Both the position numbers and the translations under genes were made by a program. The notes under the pieces are model-generated. The model was given only the letters and a program-made list of their open reading frames with translations. It was not told the DNA's origin and did not search any database. This document shows, in pieces, positions 58,860-64,000 of a stretch of DNA of 64,000 bases. Source of the DNA: Cercis canadensis (taxonomy: Eukaryota; Streptophyta; Magnoliopsida; Fabales; Fabaceae); contig QAOA01003028.1 in assembly GCA_003255065.1 (NCBI GenBank), forward strand, positions 1,256,351-1,320,350, in the 5' to 3' direction. Each line of letters begins with the position of its first letter. The first letter of the stretch is position 1.

Positions 58860-60380
58860 TATAAATAACTCTTATTTTTTTCACCTGTAAATAACATTTA
58901 TTTTAAAGTTTATTACAAAATTAAAGTGATTACTAATGAGTTAAAACAATTAAATAGTAATTAATTAATGTGCATGAATTAAGTTATAAAAAAAAATGCT
59001 AAGTGGTATAACAATTCCAAAAATATTTATCCTTTCTTGAAACAACACGCTCCCAAAAAAGAAAGAAAAATAAGAAAGACGAGTGAATATTTACTTGATT
59101 TGATAGCTTATGCACGCGTGAGTGGCCAAGAATATCAAGAAGTCGGAAATATACAAGCATGATGCATCTACGATCTTTTGATGATTTAAGGTCAACTTTA
59201 TTTTCTTTCTGATTATTATTTTTTTGAGAGAATTTTCTTTCTGATTAATTATAGTTGTATTGGAATACCAAAATTACAAGTTGAACCTAGATAGAGAAAG
59301 ATTGAAATAAATGAAAGTTACAAATCATTAGGTACGAGTACGAATATATATATATATATATATATATCCTATGCTTTTTCTTGTTTCAAATATGCTTGAC
59401 ATTTAATGTAGAGAATATTCTTCCCATATTCTCGAACATAGGAACAAAGACTAAATAGTGCAGAAGGTACCTCTAGGTGTCTACCACACTATAAAAAAAA
59501 TTACTAAAATAACTGTTTAATATTATGCAATTATAATATTTAAATATAAACAGAATAATGATATATACAAAAAAAGAAGTTTAACTCAATTGAGTGTGCT
59601 CTTAGTCATAAGGTTGGTATTCTTACACTCTTCTTCAGTTTAAATTTCCTCAATTGTAAATGCAATTGCTATTTATCAGTAGATAAAAAAAAGAATAATC
59701 ATATATATAAATAAAATAACCATATAACAAAGAGGATTTTGGTCATTTTACACTTGGTCATTATGGAAAGGAGGTACTTTTGCAGTTTTTGGTCTTTTTT
59801 TTTTTTAATCCAAATTCAAACTTGAGGAGTTTAAACTTTTTAATATACAATATCAATTAGATGATTAAATTATTTCTAAAATTCCTTTTGAAGTAATTAC
59901 TTATTTTGTTATTTAATTTGAAAAATATCATTTCATTAGTTTTCATTCATACCTACAAACTTTTTTTTTACTCGCCAAACCTACGTCCTTTCGCACACTT
60001 CTAGTATGTCACCATCACTAGGATTATATGAAGATTACCTGTGTTATAATAGCATGTAGTATAAAATATGAAGTCAGGAATATAGATTAGTCACAATCAA
60101 AAAATAATCAAGATTCAAAATCATTGTGTGGTCTCCAATGAAACCCTAGGAAAAGGGCCCAAAACAAATAAAAACCTTAGAAAGAATTCAAAGATTAATG
60201 TCACATGCATAAGTTATTGTGTTTTCAAATCCAGCACGACAACTTAACTACCTATGATTTATCCAATTCTCAATTAATTTCATTTTATTTTTCCACTTTG
60301 TATTATTAATATTCATAACCGAAATCTATACTTGGGAAAGGAAAAAGTTCATTTGAAATAATGAAAAAAGAAAAAATTAA

Positions 60381-60489
60381 ACAGCTTATAGTTAAGTAGT
60401 ACTGAGATCGTACTTAAGACTTGTAGATTTTATGTTCGAATTCAAAGTCGTAACTAAAAGTACAAAATAATAATAATAATAAAAAAAAA
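60381..60489 (+). repeat. SINE-like repeat copy
   Basis: Best copy of the family. It has cttatagttaagtagtactg and agatcgtact (A-box-like region), then attttatgttcgaattcaaa (B-box-like GTTCGAATTC) and an (aat)n/A tail ending near 60489. Confidence 0.6.
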
Positions 60490-61067
60490 GTTCAATATTG
60501 ATGAAAAATAACTATCACTATCAACGCTAAATGCCAAAGTGGCTATATACAATTATACACAGAAGATGACAAGAACTTAATTATTTCATACCTCCTTCCT
60601 TGCACTTTTATTTAAAGGTGAGTAACACATTTTCACCTTTTGAATTTGATTTGAATTCAAAAAGTAGTGTTTGCTTGGATGTGCAATATCATCTCTAAGT
60701 GGGTAACAAAAAGCATCTAATAAAAGCAATATGTTTATTTCAGAAGCCCTTCCATAATTATTTGTCTCGTCCACTAATTGAAAGAATCCTATTACTGTAT
60801 TCTAAAAAAGAGAGTTGAAAATGGGTCCCAAATCTTGCAGAACTGTGGGCACAATCAAGCTATCTGTTGAAGTTGATTCAACATTTGTTGTTAATATATT
60901 GAATGATATAAGAGGGACTAATCACCATTTTAATCCTCAGGTTGAAAAATGCAGAGTCTAATTGCAGGGAATTTTCCCAATGTGAGATATATTCACCATG
61001 TATTCCGAGAAGCCAATGGCAAGGGTTGCTCATGACCTAAATAATCATTTTGAAGTTTCTCATAACT

Positions 61068-61157
61068 TTTTTTTTGGCACTTTTGGCTATAGTTTTAGAT
61101 TTAAACTCAAAACTCATAAATTTTAAGTATAATCTCAATACCATTTAACTATAAGTT
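61068..61157 (-). repeat. SINE-like repeat copy
   Basis: On the minus strand it reads cttatagttaaatggtattg, agattatact, then gagttttgagtttaaatcta and a T/A tail. It aligns by eye with the copy at 60381. Confidence 0.55.
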
Positions 61158-64000
61158 GTTTCTCATTATAACTCAAGTTTAAATAATGAATGTTATTGTC
61201 GTAAAGTTTTTAGCCAATTTTTCATGATTGCTCATTATTAATTTAGCCAATTATTCATGATTGCTCATTATTAATCAATTTTTAAACATAGATAAATATG
61301 TCCACTTTAAGGTATTGTTTTGATGAACTTTTGTTTTATAAGAACTTACTCGATATCGTGAAATTTTTCATCATTTGGTTGAATGAGTTTATGAAATAAC
61401 TTATCAACCCTGAATGAGTTGATTTGGGCTTGTTCTCATATATATGATTAAACTTTAACTTATGAAATAACTAAGAGGGTATTTGGATCAACAAAAAAAA
61501 AAAAAAANAAAAAAAAAAAAAAAAAACAGATAATTTTATGCAACTTTTTTGGCAGAAAAATATTCAAAAGCTTCACGAAAATAGCTTATACAGAAGCTGT
61601 TTGACATAAAACTATAGTGTTAGCTATTTGAAATATATGTAAATGCATACAAATTGCACTTATTATACAAGCATTTAATTCACCAATCTAGTGAATCCAC
61701 CGAAATGAAAAATTATCTGTTGTTCACTTGTTCTCAAGCCTGCAAAAATAGAAAATAGAATACAAATAATAAAGATAAAATTAGAGATGTGGTCTTTAAG
61801 ACAATCCACACATCACACAGGTAATTCTTAGTATTTTCACCAGGTCCAATGAGTTCTAGACGCGTTGCCTCCATGATACAACAACCCAGTAACTACACTG
61901 TTTATCCTCCAATATTTTGCACAAATAAGAGAAAATGACTCTCTCCAACACCTTTCTATACCCAAGTGTTTACTCACACAATATAAGCAAAGATTATGCA
62001 CACAATGTAAATAGCTTGCAAGGATGTATATCCATATTGTACAAGTGCATATATATATATATATAGTAAAATATGACCCTTCACATTTTAAGCTACCCGT
62101 TAGCCACTTAAAGCCAATTACACAATCCATAATATGGCTAAATCATTTTCCTTTAACAGCATATCAAATGCCAAACCGATTGTCAATAAAAGAGAATGAA
62201 AGTTGGCTGCTTAATGCCAATTAAAAGCCAAAACCGTTTAGTCAATCAAAGCAGTTCAAAGCATTTTATAATGTAGTTACAAAGCCATAATCGAATGACT
62301 TTAAGGCTAATAACAAAAGCTTTTAAACACAATAAGCATATAAAGAAGTTGTAACATTTAAACATAATATATATATATATATATATATATAATAAAAATA
62401 CCAACATTATCTGGTAAATATGTTTTCAAATGACAGTTTGCATAAATTCAAAAGAGTTCAAAAACTTTATCCAAAAAAAGAAAAAATAGAGTTCATAGAT
62501 AACAACCGATTATGTACTGAAAATTTTCCCTAAACACGTGAGATTAGCTTTTGTAAATAATTAACTTTTCTTTTGTAGACTTCTATTCCATTATTTGCGT
62601 GTTAAACACTGAAGGGTACGTGAATGTGTGTCCGTTCAAAGCATTTAAACGTGGAAGGTTCGTGGGTGTCCATTTATTAACTATGTTTCAGCTTAACGTA
62701 CAAACCAAAATTTGTCTGCGCATGCATGATTGAGAAAGAGAGATTCAAAAACCATTCCACTCTGTGAGTTTAATTACCAAAAGTGGGTCCAAACTCCTAA
62801 CAACATGTGTGGTTTTGCTTATGATAATGATCCTATGTAATACCAAATGTCTTTTAGTACTATTACAAGATTCCCATGATCACTTACTAATAATGTCTTT
62901 CTTTGAATAAGAGAAAGTGTACTTGAGTAACTCACAAGCTAGTGGTAATAGATTTAACAAGATGATTGAATTCAGGAATTCAATTCGAATAGGTTAATTT
63001 TGATTATTATTAAGAAATGATAAAAAAAAACACACCACTTAGTTGTATACTATGTTAAAGGTTTGATGAAAATGTAACTGAAATCCTATAAAATTATAGT
63101 GAGATTAATTTTGTTGATTTCAATATAGACGTGTATGTGGGTGTATAGTGCTAAGAAGCTAAAGGGTGTGGGAACTCTTTAGTAAATAAATATTGGGTTT
63201 AATTTACTCCAATTCGTAATTCATCTCCTATAGAATTGAGAGGAAAAACTAATTTGCCAATGTTATTCAACTTCTCATTTTTTTCTTATTAACTTATGAA
63301 AATTGCTTATTTTTTGGTTTAATGACAGCATGAAAATTTGAATATATAATTTCTTACAAATTATTTAAACTTTTCACTACTAAATCACACCTAATAACTT
63401 AAAAAATTACTTATATTTTACACTTTTGAGCTGAAAAAAGCTAAGCTTCAAATTAATAAATATTGATTACCTCTACATCTCGAATTAGTCATGGTGTCGT
63501 GTTTATGGTTAGCTCACTCTCAAATACAATACTTTAAGAAAATACTAGACATTAGACATTAAGTGAGAGAAGCTCTACCTTCTTTGTAAAACGCTACTGC
63601 ATATGCAACTCACCTCTGGCCAACTCCGGCTTCTTTGGTAGATCCGGCCCTATCAAGAACCGATTGATCAACCAAAAAGCTTAAACTGTTAGTTGAAAGT
63701 CCAAGAATGGTTAAAACACGTGTCCACTTATACCTTGTGCTTACCTTAAAAAAAAAAACTTATACCTTATACTGAAATTTCAATTTCAATTTAAAAGCTT
63801 AAAGTGTGGGTAGAAAGATTTGATATCCTAACTACTTGGTCAAAGAGGATCTGATATTATGTCAAGAACCGATTCAGCCTAAAAACTTAAACTGCTAGGT
63901 GAAATCTCAAGAATAATTTTATATCTAGCTAGCCCTTTTATTGTTTCCTACTTTTTCGTTCCTGTAAGGTTTTCCATCTCCTTCTTTTGTCCCTTTCTTC

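Larger units (their letters stand above)
58869..64000. other. Gene-free AT-rich region at the right edge
   Basis: About 5.1 kb with no supportable gene. Seen: (AT)n runs at 59345-59367, 62047-62066 and 62367-62391; a long A-run with an N (61491-61526) beside a gggtatttggatcaac block that looks MITE-like; two SINE-like copies; and CACGTG boxes near 62535 and 63718. These boxes may belong to a gene beyond the right edge. Confidence 0.5.

Noticed and set aside
61837-62224. Short open frames near the right edge
   Set aside because: They lie over (AT)n repeats, contain many Ile/Tyr residues and have no homologue I recognise.

Overview
This window is nuclear DNA of a eudicot plant, probably a heterozygous, possibly woody species. 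The evidence is AT-rich intergenic DNA, multi-exon genes with GT-AG introns, plant-only gene families, a Copia LTR fossil, MULE and MITE elements and SINE-like repeats. The species cannot be named from the sequence. I see no bacterial, viral or CRISPR-type system, and no tRNA or rRNA gene that I would support.

Left block (1-21 kb): the 5' part of plastid chorismate mutase 1 (minus, runs off the left edge), an E-type PPR protein (plus), a Copia fossil of about 11 kb lying in two tandem copies and hit by a gene-carrying MULE, then a DUF179/UPF0301 protein (plus). From memory, Arabidopsis has the same genes in the same order (At3g29200, At3g29230, At3g29240).

Middle block (21-37 kb): a saccharopine-dehydrogenase-like oxidoreductase (plus), a SpoU-family RNA methyltransferase (plus) and the 16-exon U-box E4 ubiquitin ligase PUB1/UFD2 (minus). 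Right block (41-55 kb): the phosphatase PTEN1 (minus) and the cyclic nucleotide-gated channel CNGC2 (minus). The Arabidopsis orthologues pair up as At5g39400/At5g39410 and At5g15400/At5g15410, but here the two pairs are interleaved. The window may therefore keep an ancestral order that Arabidopsis split between duplicated segments. The spaces at 37-41 kb and 55-64 kb hold only repeats.

Gene models were built by hand from splice signals, reading phase and remembered family sequence. Exon phases agree throughout: PUB1 comes to 1039 aa, CNGC2 to 702 aa, PTEN1 to 417 aa, the oxidoreductase to 455 aa, DUF179 to 295 aa and SpoU to 357 aa (after removing one duplicated block).

The strongest global oddity is a set of twelve single N bases. 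Most sit exactly between two near-identical copies of the flanking DNA (24 bp to 4.8 kb) or in a homopolymer. This looks like unmerged contig or haplotype overlap, and it breaks exon 1 of the SpoU gene. PUB1 (MUSE3) and CNGC2 (DND1) both control immunity in Arabidopsis and CM1 feeds aromatic defence metabolism. No joint regulation can be read from the sequence.
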